Notes under the pieces: model-generated | The model's database searches: none | Seen by the model: the letters and a program-made list of their open reading frames with translations, nothing else | Told to the model about the DNA's origin: nothing | Assembly: GCF_023715145.1 (NCBI RefSeq) | Contig: NZ_JAMBNP010000005.1 | Span: forward strand, 186,001-250,000 | From: Paenibacillus glycanilyticus | Lineage (GTDB): Bacteria > Bacillota > Bacilli > Paenibacillales > Paenibacillaceae | Direction: 5' to 3' | Length of the DNA stretch: 64,000 nt | Made by a program: the position numbers and the translations under genes | In this document: piece by piece, positions 25,902-33,748 of the stretch | Layout: each line of letters begins with the position of its first letter | How positions within the stretch are numbered: position 1 is the first letter of the stretch

Positions 25902-27728
25902 ATGAAAGTTGTGTTATCCACATTAAATGCCAAATATATTCATACTTCGCTTGCCCTGCGCTGCCTGAAGGCGTACAGCGGCGAGCAATTCGATATGGAG
26001 ATTGCCGAATATACGATTAAGGATCCGGTCATGAATATCGTTTCGGATATTTTCTCGCGTAGACCCGATGTCGTAGGCTTCTCCTGCTACATCTGGAATA
26101 TCGAAGAGACGATTACCGTCATCAATATGCTCCGCAAAATTATGCCGGAAGTAAAGATCATCCTTGGCGGTCCCGAAGTAAGCTATGACACCGAATATTG
26201 GATGCAGCGCATTCCGGAGGTCGATTTTATCGTTGTTGGCGAAGGAGAAGAGACCTTTCACCATTTGCTGACGGAGATTGAGGGAGCGGGCAAATACCAT
26301 ATGGTATTTGGTATTGCTTATCGCAAGCAGCGCGAGGATCGCGTAGATATTCTTCTAAATCCGGGACGTCCGAAGCTGGACCTGGCTACGCTGCCTTCAC
26401 CGCACCGTTTCCAGGAGGATATTCCGCATCTGGGCAGCCGGGTAGTTTATTTCGAGACAAGCCGAGGCTGTCCGTTCAGCTGTCAATTCTGCTTGTCGAG
26501 CATTGAGGTCGGGGTTCGTTACTTCGATATGGAACGGACGAAAGCCGACATTACGTACCTTATTGATTCCGGCGCGAAGCTGATCAAGTTTGTGGACCGT
26601 ACGTTTAACATCAAACGGGATTACGCGCTTGAGATGTTCAAGTTCCTGATCGAGAACCACCGGGGCTGCGTGTTCCAGTTCGAGATTACGGCTGACATTA
26701 TGCGTCCGGAAGTGCTCGATTATTTGGCGGAGCATGCGCCGCCGGGCATCTTCCGCTTCGAGATTGGCGTACAGTCGACGAACGATCCGACCAATGAAGC
26801 GGTGCAGCGCCGCCAGAACTGGAAGAAGCTTGTCCGCACCGTTACGAAGGTGAAGGAATCCGGCAAGATCGACCAGCATCTGGACTTGATCGCCGGCCTG
26901 CCGCTCGAGAATTATGATACGTTCCGCGGTACGTTTAACGATGTATTCGAATTAGGGCCGGAGGAGCTTCAGCTCGGATTCCTGAAGATGCTGCGCGGCA
27001 CCGGATTACGTCTTGACGCAGAGAAGTGGGGCTATATTTATATGGATCATGCCCCATACGAAATGCTGGGCAATGATCTGATGCCGTTCAGCGACATCGT
27101 GCGGATCAAGCGGGTGGAGGACGTGCTTGAGAAGTACTGGAACGCGCACCGGATGGACCGCACGCTGAACTATCTGGTCAAAGAGGTATTCCCGTCTGCG
27201 TTTGACTTCTTCCAATACTTCGGGGACTTCTGGGAAGGCAGAGGCTGGCAGAAGATCGGGCATCAGCTTGAGGATTTGTTCTCGCGTCTGTGGGCTTTCC
27301 TCACCGAATACAAAGCCGGTGCGGCGTCCGAAGAAGCGGATAAGCTGGATCTTGAGGTTGTTCTTGGCCTCATGAAGTACGATTACTTCCTGAACCATAA
27401 CTACAAGCCGCGGAAAACCTGGTGGGAGTTCACGATGGACAAGGCCGTATGGAGCGGCTGGATGCGCCGTCTGACCGAACGTCCGGAGGATGTGTCGGAA
27501 GGCTTTGCTGCTCTTGGCTTAAACGAAAAGGAGCTGCATAAGCATACCGTTATCGAGATGATTCCGTTTGATCTGGAGCACTACCTGGCAACGGGCGAGA
27601 TTGATAAAAACTCGCATACGCTGCTTGCCGTCCTGTACGCGCTTGGCGGAGGCGAGCGTCAGGCGAAGCCGACACCAAAGCCGTTTATGCTGAAGGTCAG
27701 CCATGATGCGGTGCCAGTCAGCTTGTAA
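25902..27728 (+). CDS. B12-binding radical SAM protein with DUF4080
   Basis: 608 residues. N-terminal cobalamin-binding domain (about 1-130; LNAKYIHTSLALRCLKAY, VGFSCYIWNIEETI, ILGGPEVSYD), radical SAM domain with C-x3-C-x2-C at CPFSCQFC (about 190-197), a segment FEIGVQSTNDPTNEAVQR and a C-terminal DUF4080 region. Such proteins use S-adenosylmethionine and often B12; the substrate of this widespread Bacillota form is unknown. In-frame ATGs exist upstream at 25815 and 25878, but GAGGT six bases before 25902 and the start MKVVLSTLNAKY match the family. Confidence 0.9.
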   Translation: MKVVLSTLNAKYIHTSLALRCLKAYSGEQFDMEIAEYTIKDPVMNIVSDIFSRRPDVVGFSCYIWNIEETITVINMLRKIMPEVKIILGGPEVSYDTEYWMQRIPEVDFIVVGEGEETFHHLLTEIEGAGKYHMVFGIAYRKQREDRVDILLNPGRPKLDLATLPSPHRFQEDIPHLGSRVVYFETSRGCPFSCQFCLSSIEVGVRYFDMERTKADITYLIDSGAKLIKFVDRTFNIKRDYALEMFKFLIENHRGCVFQFEITADIMRPEVLDYLAEHAPPGIFRFEIGVQSTNDPTNEAVQRRQNWKKLVRTVTKVKESGKIDQHLDLIAGLPLENYDTFRGTFNDVFELGPEELQLGFLKMLRGTGLRLDAEKWGYIYMDHAPYEMLGNDLMPFSDIVRIKRVEDVLEKYWNAHRMDRTLNYLVKEVFPSAFDFFQYFGDFWEGRGWQKIGHQLEDLFSRLWAFLTEYKAGAASEEADKLDLEVVLGLMKYDYFLNHNYKPRKTWWEFTMDKAVWSGWMRRLTERPEDVSEGFAALGLNEKELHKHTVIEMIPFDLEHYLATGEIDKNSHTLLAVLYALGGGERQAKPTPKPFMLKVSHDAVPVSL

Positions 27729-27730
27729 AA

Positions 27731-27771
27731 GAACAGAGAAGGCCGCCATCTTGAGGCGGCCTTCTCTGTTC
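27731..27771. terminator. Strong hairpin after the radical SAM gene
   Basis: Perfect 17-bp stem (GAACAGAGAAGGCCGCC and complement), seven-base loop. There is no long T-run on the plus strand, so it may be a terminator of lower strength or an mRNA 3' stabiliser. Confidence 0.65.
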
Positions 27772-27786
27772 GTCCATATTAAACCA

Positions 27787-27814
27787 TTGCTCCAGGTTAT
27801 CCATATGATACAAT
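27787..27814 (+). promoter_or_regulatory. Promoter of the deoxynucleoside kinase gene
   Basis: TTGCTC, 16-base spacer, TACAAT. Transcription would start near 27821, placing the dispersed repeat at 27834-27858 in the untranslated leader. Confidence 0.5.
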
Positions 27815-27833
27815 AGAGAGCTATGTGGAACAT

Positions 27834-27858
27834 AAGGACGGCGCAGCCGTTTACGCTT
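27834..27858 (+). repeat. 25-bp dispersed repeat, copy B
   Basis: Near-identical to 23989-24013 (one mismatch). Here it is in the probable 5' leader of the deoxynucleoside kinase gene, 24 bases before the start codon. Confidence 0.75.
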
Positions 27859-27882
27859 TTGCAAAGGGGCTATTATTTATTT

Positions 27883-28560
27883 ATGGAGCATTCTATTCCT
27901 TCTGACGCGCTGATTACCATCGCAGGTACGGTTGGGGTCGGCAAGTCGACGTTAACCTCTGTTCTGGCCGATCGCCTTGGCTTTCGCACTTCATTGGAGC
28001 AAGTTGAACATAATCCTTATTTGGAGAAGTTTTATCACGATTTCGAGAGATGGAGCTTTCATCTTCAAATTTACTTTTTGGCCGAGCGCTTTAAGGAGCA
28101 GAAGGCGATCTTTGAGGCGGGCGGAGGATTTGTCCAGGACCGTTCCATCTATGAGGATACCGGCATCTTCGCGAAAATGCATGCCGATCAGGGGACAATG
28201 AGCGCAACCGATTACGAGACGTATACCAGCTTGTTCGAAGCGATGGTGATGACGCCGTATTTCCCGCATCCGGATGTTCTGATTTATTTGGAAGGCAGCC
28301 TGCCGTCCATTCTGAGCCGGATCGAAGCACGAGGACGGGAGATGGAAATCCAAACGGAGCGTGCCTATTGGGAGCGGATGCACGAGCGTTACGCAGCCTG
28401 GATTGGTGAATTTAACGCGTGTCCGGTGCTCCGGCTGAACATTGGCGAATATGACGTCCATGATCCCGCCTCTTTGAACGGGATTATTGCGCAGGTCGGA
28501 GACGCGATAAGAGCATCGCGTCTGGCGAAAGCGGAAGCGGCTGCAGCGAGAATAATATAA
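27883..28560 (+). CDS. dck: Deoxyadenosine/deoxycytidine kinase
   Basis: Phosphorylates deoxynucleosides to monophosphates in salvage; 225 residues from this start. P-loop ITIAGTVGVGKST (about 11-23), then HNPYLEKFYHDFERWSFHLQIYF, the DRS motif in VQDRSIYEDTG (about 86) and the lid ARGREMEIQTERAYWERM. The sequence closely recalls B. subtilis Dck, whose start MKEHHIP matches MEHSIPSD here, so the ATG at 27883 is preferred over 27823, which lies upstream of the repeat. The ribosome site AAAGGGG is 13 bases away, rather long. A terminator follows. Confidence 0.92.
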   Translation: MEHSIPSDALITIAGTVGVGKSTLTSVLADRLGFRTSLEQVEHNPYLEKFYHDFERWSFHLQIYFLAERFKEQKAIFEAGGGFVQDRSIYEDTGIFAKMHADQGTMSATDYETYTSLFEAMVMTPYFPHPDVLIYLEGSLPSILSRIEARGREMEIQTERAYWERMHERYAAWIGEFNACPVLRLNIGEYDVHDPASLNGIIAQVGDAIRASRLAKAEAAAARII

Positions 28561-28564
28561 GCAC

Positions 28565-28597
28565 AAAAAAACTGCCGGTACTCCCGGCAGTTTTTTT
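28565..28597. terminator. Bidirectional terminator
   Basis: AAAAAAACTGCCGG / CCGGCAGTTTTTTT with a five-base loop; serves the convergent dck and MFS genes. Confidence 0.93.
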
Positions 28598-28607
28598 GTT
28601 TTCAAAG

Positions 28608-29837
28608 TCAGATCGATTTGTTTGTGCTGATGCCTGCATCAGGCGTAAGCCTTGGCTTCTTCAAATAGGCGTTTAACCGTTCGGAGAACAGGAACATGGC
28701 CGCTGCGCACAGGACGATATAGAACGGGAAGATGCCAATGGAAAGGGAGGATGCCAGAAATCCAAGAAGCGGAGGCATCAGCGTGCTGCCCGTATAAGCT
28801 ACCGCCATTTGATAGCCCATAATGGACTGGGACTGCTTTTTCCCGAAACGGACCGGCGTTTCATGAAGCATGCATGGATAGATTGGCGCTAGGCCAAATC
28901 CGACGATGATAAAGCCTGCCAGCGTAAAGCCGCCCGGCAGGGGCAGGAAGAGCAGCAGGGCGCCAATTAAGGCAATCAGCTGACCGCCGCGGATCAGGTT
29001 GCGGTTGCTGACCTTAAAGGTGATGAAGCCGGTAAGGAAGCGGCCAGCCGTTATGCCGGCGTAATAGAGCGATACCCACTGAGCCGCCTTTGAAGCGGAC
29101 ACATTCTTCATGTTGACGAGGAAGCTGCTGCCCCATAGGCCTACCGCAGCTTCAATTCCGCAGTAGAGCATGAAGGAGACGAGAGCAAGCTTGACGCCTC
29201 TGATTTTTAAGGGATGTACGGAAACGGTTTCTTCGGGGAGCTCCGTTACCGCATCCTCATGCTGAGCGTCAGATGATGCCTTGTGAATTCTGGCTACCCG
29301 GTCCCATAACGGGAGGGTGAAGAACAAGATGACAACGAGCGCGCATTGGATGGCAGCCACGGTCAGATAGCCGTATCTCCACGCATTGTTCGTAATGAAC
29401 CGGGCCATAATGACAGGTCCAAGCGTAGCGCCCACACCCCAGAAGCAATGCAGCCAGCTCATATGATGCGCTTTGTAATGCGCCGCAACGTAGTTGTTGA
29501 GGCCGGCATCAACCGCTCCTGCTCCAAGCCCTAACGGAACCGCGCATACAAGCAGCCAAATGAGGGACGGCGAGATGGAATAGCCAAGCAAGGCTCCTGC
29601 CGTCATGATGCAGCTGACCAACGTTACTCTTCCCGTGCCAAAGCGGTTAAGGATCGTACCGCTTGCGAGGCTGGATACGATGGTTCCGGCAGCGATAGTC
29701 ATATACAGCACGCCTGCCGCGCCCAGAGGCGCATGAAGCTCCGGCTGCATGACCGGCCAGGCGGATCCGAGCAGGGAATCCGGCAAGCCCAGGCTGATAA
29801 AAGCCAAATAAATAATGATCAAAAAGAATGTTGCCAT
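28608..29837 (-). CDS. MFS transporter, FHS/FucP-like
   Basis: 409-residue membrane carrier with about 12 helices in two bundles split by a charged loop (DRVARIHKASSDAQHEDAVTELPEE, about 195-220). Opening LAFISLGLPDSLLGSAWP and the loop NRFGTGRVT resemble sugar transporters of the fucose/glucose-type group. The cargo is unknown. ATG follows AGGTGAAACC. It lies 23 bases after the stop of the ROK regulator on the same strand, so regulator and transporter are likely one operon. Confidence 0.83.
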   Translation of the reverse strand: MATFFLIIIYLAFISLGLPDSLLGSAWPVMQPELHAPLGAAGVLYMTIAAGTIVSSLASGTILNRFGTGRVTLVSCIMTAGALLGYSISPSLIWLLVCAVPLGLGAGAVDAGLNNYVAAHYKAHHMSWLHCFWGVGATLGPVIMARFITNNAWRYGYLTVAAIQCALVVILFFTLPLWDRVARIHKASSDAQHEDAVTELPEETVSVHPLKIRGVKLALVSFMLYCGIEAAVGLWGSSFLVNMKNVSASKAAQWVSLYYAGITAGRFLTGFITFKVSNRNLIRGGQLIALIGALLLFLPLPGGFTLAGFIIVGFGLAPIYPCMLHETPVRFGKKQSQSIMGYQMAVAYTGSTLMPPLLGFLASSLSIGIFPFYIVLCAAAMFLFSERLNAYLKKPRLTPDAGISTNKSI

Positions 29838-29860
29838 GTGGTTTCACCTGTTTCTTTTAT

Positions 29861-30859
29861 TCATGTTGAGATCATAAGATCCAGCCCAAGACTTTGCAGG
29901 CCGCTCATATAGTCCTTGGTCAGATCGCTTGCCGTAAGAAGCGGGAGATGCTCCCTCGGGATATAATCGGCGCTGCGCTCTGTTATCCGCTCAAGGATAG
30001 CTGCCGTAACCTCGCTTTTATTAAAAATAATCGTATGCGGGTTAATGATCGCCGTGAACGACGCGACAAGCCGGCTGATGGCATCAAGCCGGCTGTCTCC
30101 GGCATGCCTCTTCATCGCTTGATGAAAGTTGAGCTGATCGTATTGGGGAACAAACGAGACCTCGCCGGAGAAGAAGGTGCTTCCCCGAACGACATCTCCG
30201 TTGATCATGATGCCCGCACCCGGACCGTTCTGCCCGAAATACAAATAGACAAGGGACGGATTATTCGAATGACCGCTATTCTTGTAATAGCCAAGGACGG
30301 CGGCATTCATGTCGTTCTCGACTACAACCGGCAGGGCAAATTGCTCCTCCAGTTGGCGCTTCAGATCGATATGCTGAAAGTTCGGATAATCCGGAATATG
30401 AATAAGTTTGCCGTTATTTACGGCGCCCGGCACGCCGATGGCGATGGATCTGACCTTGGGATAGGTCTGAATGAGCTGCTCAATATGCATGGTCAGACTG
30501 GAGACTTCGTTAATTAACGCACTGGAGGTCGAGCCCTGCTCCTTAATCTCTCCCGTGCAATTGAAGATCGTATAGCTTAAATCCGCTTTCTCGAAAAAGA
30601 TCGCAAGCCCCAGCATAAACTCGGGGTTATAGGCATAACGCTGCGCCCTTCTGCCGCCGCTTGAATCGTCAAGCCCAACGGTCAGAAGCTCGCCGGCCTC
30701 CTCCATTAGGCTCAGAAACTTGCTGATGGTCGGGAAGCTGATGCCAAGCTTTTGGCTGAGCTCTGCTTTTGTCGCGCTTCCAAGCGCCAGCAGGGCAGAA
30801 CGCAGGCCATGCAGGATCACATTTTTCATGTCTTTAGGTGTAGCGAGCAAATCACTCAC
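29861..30859 (-). CDS. ROK-family transcriptional regulator (atypical)
   Basis: 332 residues. N-terminal MarR/ROK winged helix (about 10-70; KAELSQKLGISFPTISKFLSLMEEAGEL), then the actin-like sugar-kinase fold with IAIGVPGAVNNG (about 140) and VENDMNAAVLGYY (about 175). The usual Cys-rich zinc motif of ROK proteins (CGxxGC) is absent: after FFSGEVSF the sequence reads VPQYDQLNF. So it is a diverged sensor, probably binding the sugar carried by the downstream MFS transporter (inference). Start is GTG with GAGGAG 12 bases upstream; an ATG at 29 bases downstream lacks a ribosome site. A palindrome lies before the gene. Confidence 0.82.
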   Translation of the reverse strand: MSDLLATPKDMKNVILHGLRSALLALGSATKAELSQKLGISFPTISKFLSLMEEAGELLTVGLDDSSGGRRAQRYAYNPEFMLGLAIFFEKADLSYTIFNCTGEIKEQGSTSSALINEVSSLTMHIEQLIQTYPKVRSIAIGVPGAVNNGKLIHIPDYPNFQHIDLKRQLEEQFALPVVVENDMNAAVLGYYKNSGHSNNPSLVYLYFGQNGPGAGIMINGDVVRGSTFFSGEVSFVPQYDQLNFHQAMKRHAGDSRLDAISRLVASFTAIINPHTIIFNKSEVTAAILERITERSADYIPREHLPLLTASDLTKDYMSGLQSLGLDLMIST

Positions 30860-30884
30860 GGTTGTATCCAGCTCCTCGATAGAT

Positions 30885-30908
30885 ACTTATTAAACGTCTT
30901 TAATAAGT
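30885..30908. promoter_or_regulatory. Perfect palindrome, likely operator of the ROK regulator
   Basis: ACTTATTAAA, four bases, TTTAATAAGT: ten-base perfect arms, 26 bases before the ROK gene start. AT-rich palindromes of this kind are typical ROK/XylR operators; autoregulation is inferred. Confidence 0.6.
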
Positions 30909-31114
30909 TGGTATGATCGTATCAGAAAATAATCCGGGTAGCAAGATGCTCGGCGTAAGAAAATGATCATCGTGACTGTAGGGCCACGCGGAGCTTAATT
31001 CAGAACACATATATAAAATGTATAAGTACGTGAAAAACATATATTATTCTTATCGTTATAACTCGCTTACTATGGAAGCAGAAAGTCATTTCAAAGCGAG
31101 GAGAGGCGGTAAAC

Positions 31115-31174
31115 ATGATTACGCGGCACACTTGGGAAAGGGTTGCTTCGTACATCACGAAGCGCCTTATTTAG
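31115..31174 (+). CDS. Possible 19-residue leader peptide
   Basis: A short frame (MITRHTWERVASYITKRLI) with a strong ribosome site (GAGAGGCGG) at 31100-31108. Within it 31145-31165 forms a GCTTCGT/ACGAAGC hairpin. It precedes the 70-residue gene by 34 bases. No homologue recognised, and translation is not certain. Confidence 0.3.
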   Translation: MITRHTWERVASYITKRLI

Positions 31175-31208
31175 GAGATAAAAAAGTCTCGAAAAAAGGG
31201 GGAGTGTT

Positions 31209-31421
31209 ATGCCTTACCATAATTGCCATACTGCCGAGCTGCTGTACAAAATGCGCCAGGAAGAGCTCGAGCGGGCAATCCGCTCCGGGTTTTATGTCAA
31301 GCATGACGAAGACAGGAATAAGCCTCATCGCAAATTCGCAGCTCCGCTGTTTCGCATGATAAGACGCTTATGTGGGGCAAAAGATGATCAGCCGTGCATG
31401 GAAAAGGACCATCCCGGGTAA
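31209..31421 (+). CDS. Small basic hypothetical protein
   Basis: 70-residue protein, MPYHNCHTAELLYKMRQEEL..., with a helical, basic middle (RQEELERAIRSGFYVKHDED) and ending CMEKDHPG. Not recognised. The ATG follows a G-rich AAAAGGGGGAGTG. It lies alone between the ROK regulator and the mnmM terminator. The upstream 200 bases (30909-31114) are AT-rich and hold no clear gene. Confidence 0.5.
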   Translation: MPYHNCHTAELLYKMRQEELERAIRSGFYVKHDEDRNKPHRKFAAPLFRMIRRLCGAKDDQPCMEKDHPG

Positions 31422-31472
31422 AGGACGGCAAAGCTTTAGTTGGGATTAAATCACTTTCCCCGCTGTCAAAAT

Positions 31473-31519
31473 AAAAGACGCGCCCGAAAGGTTAATCCAG
31501 CCTTTCGAGCGCGCCTTTT
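31473..31519. terminator. Bidirectional terminator
   Basis: AAAAGACGCGCCCGAAAGG with its near-exact complement CCTTTCGAGCGCGCCTTTT; nine-base loop. Lies at the end of the mnmL-mnmM operon and after the 70-residue gene. Confidence 0.85.
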
Positions 31520-31545
31520 GGAGCTGCCAGGCAAGCTCCGGGCAG

Positions 31546-32124
31546 CTATCTCTTCTCCACCGCGATCAAATACGGCGCGGTGTCCCGCTGCGGCTGGCGG
31601 TACAGCACAGCCGCATGCATTGCCCCCGGCAGCTTCGCCGCCCAATCGGCGACAATCGCCGCCTCCTCCGCGCCGCCCGGGTGCCCCGGATACAGCGCGA
31701 CAGTGACAATACCCCCGCGGCGCAGCAGCGACAGCGCCGCGTCCAGGGCGGCGACCGTCGTCGTTGGTACGGTAATGACCGACTCGTCGCCCCCCGGCAG
31801 ATAGCCGAGATTGAACATGACGGCTGCTACCTTGCCTTCAGCGGAAGCGCCGACAGCCTCCGCCATCTGCGCATGATTGCGCAGGTGAAGCCGCACCTGC
31901 GGCAGCCTGCCGCTCTCTTCCAGGGAGCGGAGCCGCTCCTGCGTCCGGTCCAGCGCGTCCCGCTGAATGTCGAAGGCGTGCACCGTGCCCCGAGGTCCGA
32001 CCAGCTCGGCGAGCTTCAGCGTATCGACGCCGCCGCCCGCGGTTGCGTCAATAACGATGTCGCCCGGCTGGACGCGTTCGGCGATCCATTGATGCGCCAT
32101 GCTAAGGATCGACAAGAATCCCAT
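31546..32124 (-). CDS. mnmM: tRNA 5-(aminomethyl)-2-thiouridine methyltransferase MnmM (YtqB)
   Basis: Class I SAM methyltransferase, 192 residues, of the YtqB family. In B. subtilis YtqB (MnmM) methylates the aminomethyl group of wobble uridine 34 to complete mnm5s2U. SAM motif I is IVIDATAGGGVDTLKLAE (about 23-40), then HAFDIQRDALDRT (motif II), NLGYLPGGDES (about 105) and TVALYPGHPGGAEEA. It starts one base after the mnmL stop. Local GC is higher than in the flanks. Confident family call; the tRNA target follows from the family. Confidence 0.87.
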   Translation of the reverse strand: MGFLSILSMAHQWIAERVQPGDIVIDATAGGGVDTLKLAELVGPRGTVHAFDIQRDALDRTQERLRSLEESGRLPQVRLHLRNHAQMAEAVGASAEGKVAAVMFNLGYLPGGDESVITVPTTTVAALDAALSLLRRGGIVTVALYPGHPGGAEEAAIVADWAAKLPGAMHAAVLYRQPQRDTAPYLIAVEKR

Positions 32125-32125
32125 T

Positions 32126-33091
32126 TTACACCGCCCCCCATAGCTTGCCCTGCCAAGTATTGCGCCGTTTCAGCTCGGCATCGATGGCGTTCAGGACGAC
32201 CCATTTCTGCATGCTCCACATCGGTCCGATGAGAAGCTCTTTGGGAGCATCGCCGGTGAGCCGGTGTATGATCATCTCCGGGGGCAGGAACTCCAGCGTG
32301 TCTACGATCAGCTTGACGTATTCCTCCAGCTCGAGGAAACGCAAAAGCCCGGCTTCGTACTGCTTCACCATTGGCGTTTTGCGCATGAGGTGGAGCAGGT
32401 GGATTTTGATGCCCTGCACATCCATCGCGGCAACCGCGCGGCCAGTCTCGAGCATCATCTCATGCGATTCCTGGGGCAGGCCGTAAATGATATGCGTGCA
32501 TACCCGGATTTCCCGCTCGCGAAGACGGCGCACCGCATCCAGATAACACGCCGTATCATGGGCGCGGTTAATGAGCTCGGAAGTGGATTCGTGCACGGTC
32601 TGCAGTCCCATCTCGACCCATAAATACGTCCGCTCGTTCAGCTCCGCCAAATAATCGATAACATCATCCGGCAGGCAGTCCGGCCTTGTTGCAATCGATA
32701 ATCCAACTACGCCGGGCTGCTGCAAAATAACCTCATAATATTCCCGCAGTTCCTCCACGGGAGCATACGTATTCGTATAAGCCTGGAAGTAGCCGATGTA
32801 ATTCGCTTCCGGCCATTTCTGATGCTGGCGGTCCCTGATCTTGTTAAACTGCGTCACAAGATCGTCCCGCCGGCTGCCCGCGAAATCGCCGGATCCGCGG
32901 GCGCTGCAGAACGTGCAGCCGCCCTTAGCGATCGAGCCGTCACGGTTCGGACAGGTAAAGCCCGCATCAAGCGTAACCTTGAATACTTTCCCGCCAAGCT
33001 GCTCGCGCATTTCGTAGTTCCATGTATGAAATCGTTTATCGCCCCACAGCATGGGCTGCCCTGGCGTCAATTGCGATGCATTTGCGTTCAT
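32126..33091 (-). CDS. mnmL: Radical SAM protein MnmL (YtqA, TIGR01212)
   Basis: 321-residue radical SAM enzyme of the YhcC/YtqA family, linked in B. subtilis to the aminomethyl step of tRNA wobble-uridine modification together with YtqB. Iron-sulfur Cys are in CPNRDGSIAKGGCTFC, an unusual C-x11-C-x2-C spacing typical of this family. Further motifs: YFQAYTNTYAP, GLSIATRPDCLPDDV and MGLQTVHESTSELINR. Stop is one base from the mnmM start, so the genes are coupled, which supports a shared pathway. Confidence 0.87.
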   Translation of the reverse strand: MNANASQLTPGQPMLWGDKRFHTWNYEMREQLGGKVFKVTLDAGFTCPNRDGSIAKGGCTFCSARGSGDFAGSRRDDLVTQFNKIRDRQHQKWPEANYIGYFQAYTNTYAPVEELREYYEVILQQPGVVGLSIATRPDCLPDDVIDYLAELNERTYLWVEMGLQTVHESTSELINRAHDTACYLDAVRRLREREIRVCTHIIYGLPQESHEMMLETGRAVAAMDVQGIKIHLLHLMRKTPMVKQYEAGLLRFLELEEYVKLIVDTLEFLPPEMIIHRLTGDAPKELLIGPMWSMQKWVVLNAIDAELKRRNTWQGKLWGAV

Positions 33092-33240
33092 GCGGTTCTC
33101 CTTTTATACGGATAAAGAATGGCATCCTTCATTTTATCGGAAAGAAGGGGGAATTGCCATGCCGGATTGAAGCGCTTTTGACGGGCCTCGCAGGCCATAA
33201 AATAAGCTGGAAATTATTTTGCCGGCTGCCAGATTTGGGC

Positions 33241-33269
33241 TTGCAAAACCTAACATGATCTGTTATATT
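33241..33269 (+). promoter_or_regulatory. Sigma-A promoter
   Basis: TTGCAA, 17-base spacer, TATATT. It would give a leader of about 105 bases before the 68-residue gene. The rest of 33092-33380 holds no gene. Confidence 0.6.
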
Positions 33270-33380
33270 AAAAGTGCGACAAATCAATGAAAAAACCTTA
33301 CATGCTTAATTCGTAACGATCGTCATAAAACGTCGATAAACTGGAAATGCTGTAATAAAAAAATCGATGAGGTGATCTCA

Positions 33381-33587
33381 ATGAGCGGGCAAACAAGAAT
33401 TCCGCATGGTGATGAGAAGGTAACGGTTGAATTAACAGTGAAAGAATTGATGGCGCTTTCAGGAGTAAGGTTTCACAATAACCATCATATTGAAATATCT
33501 GCGCGTAAGAAACTTAATGAAGTGATTGAGAATACTTACCGCGATGTTCAAGCTGAAGGTCCAATTGATTATCAGCTGCTTGTTTAA
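33381..33587 (+). CDS. Small conserved hypothetical protein
   Basis: 68 residues starting MSGQTRIPHGDEKVTVEL. Predicted strand (KVTVELTVKELMAL), helix and another helix (ARKKLNEVIENTYRDV). Not assigned to a family. GAGGTGA five bases before the ATG decides the start; a GTG at 33372 is embedded in that site. Single-gene unit with its own promoter and terminator. Confidence 0.65.
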   Translation: MSGQTRIPHGDEKVTVELTVKELMALSGVRFHNNHHIEISARKKLNEVIENTYRDVQAEGPIDYQLLV

Positions 33588-33619
33588 TCGTTTGGCAGCA
33601 GAAAATTTCTTACAAACCT

Positions 33620-33662
33620 AAGCCTTGACGATTCACGGAATCGTTCGAGGCTTTTTCTTTTT
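33620..33662 (+). terminator. Rho-independent terminator
   Basis: AAGCCTTGACGATTC paired with GAATCGTTCGAGGCTT, then a T-rich tail (TTTCTTTTTG). Confidence 0.82.
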
Positions 33663-33748
33663 GTCGTCATTCTCACGAACATCTTTACAAGGCCGTTCAT
33701 CTTGGGCACAATAAGGACTAGCTTAATTAGTAGGAGGACCATTACAAG

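Noticed and set aside
31018..31359. 113-codon frame overlapping the small genes at 31115 and 31209
   Set aside because: No ribosome site at its start and low-complexity composition; the shorter frames have real ribosome sites.
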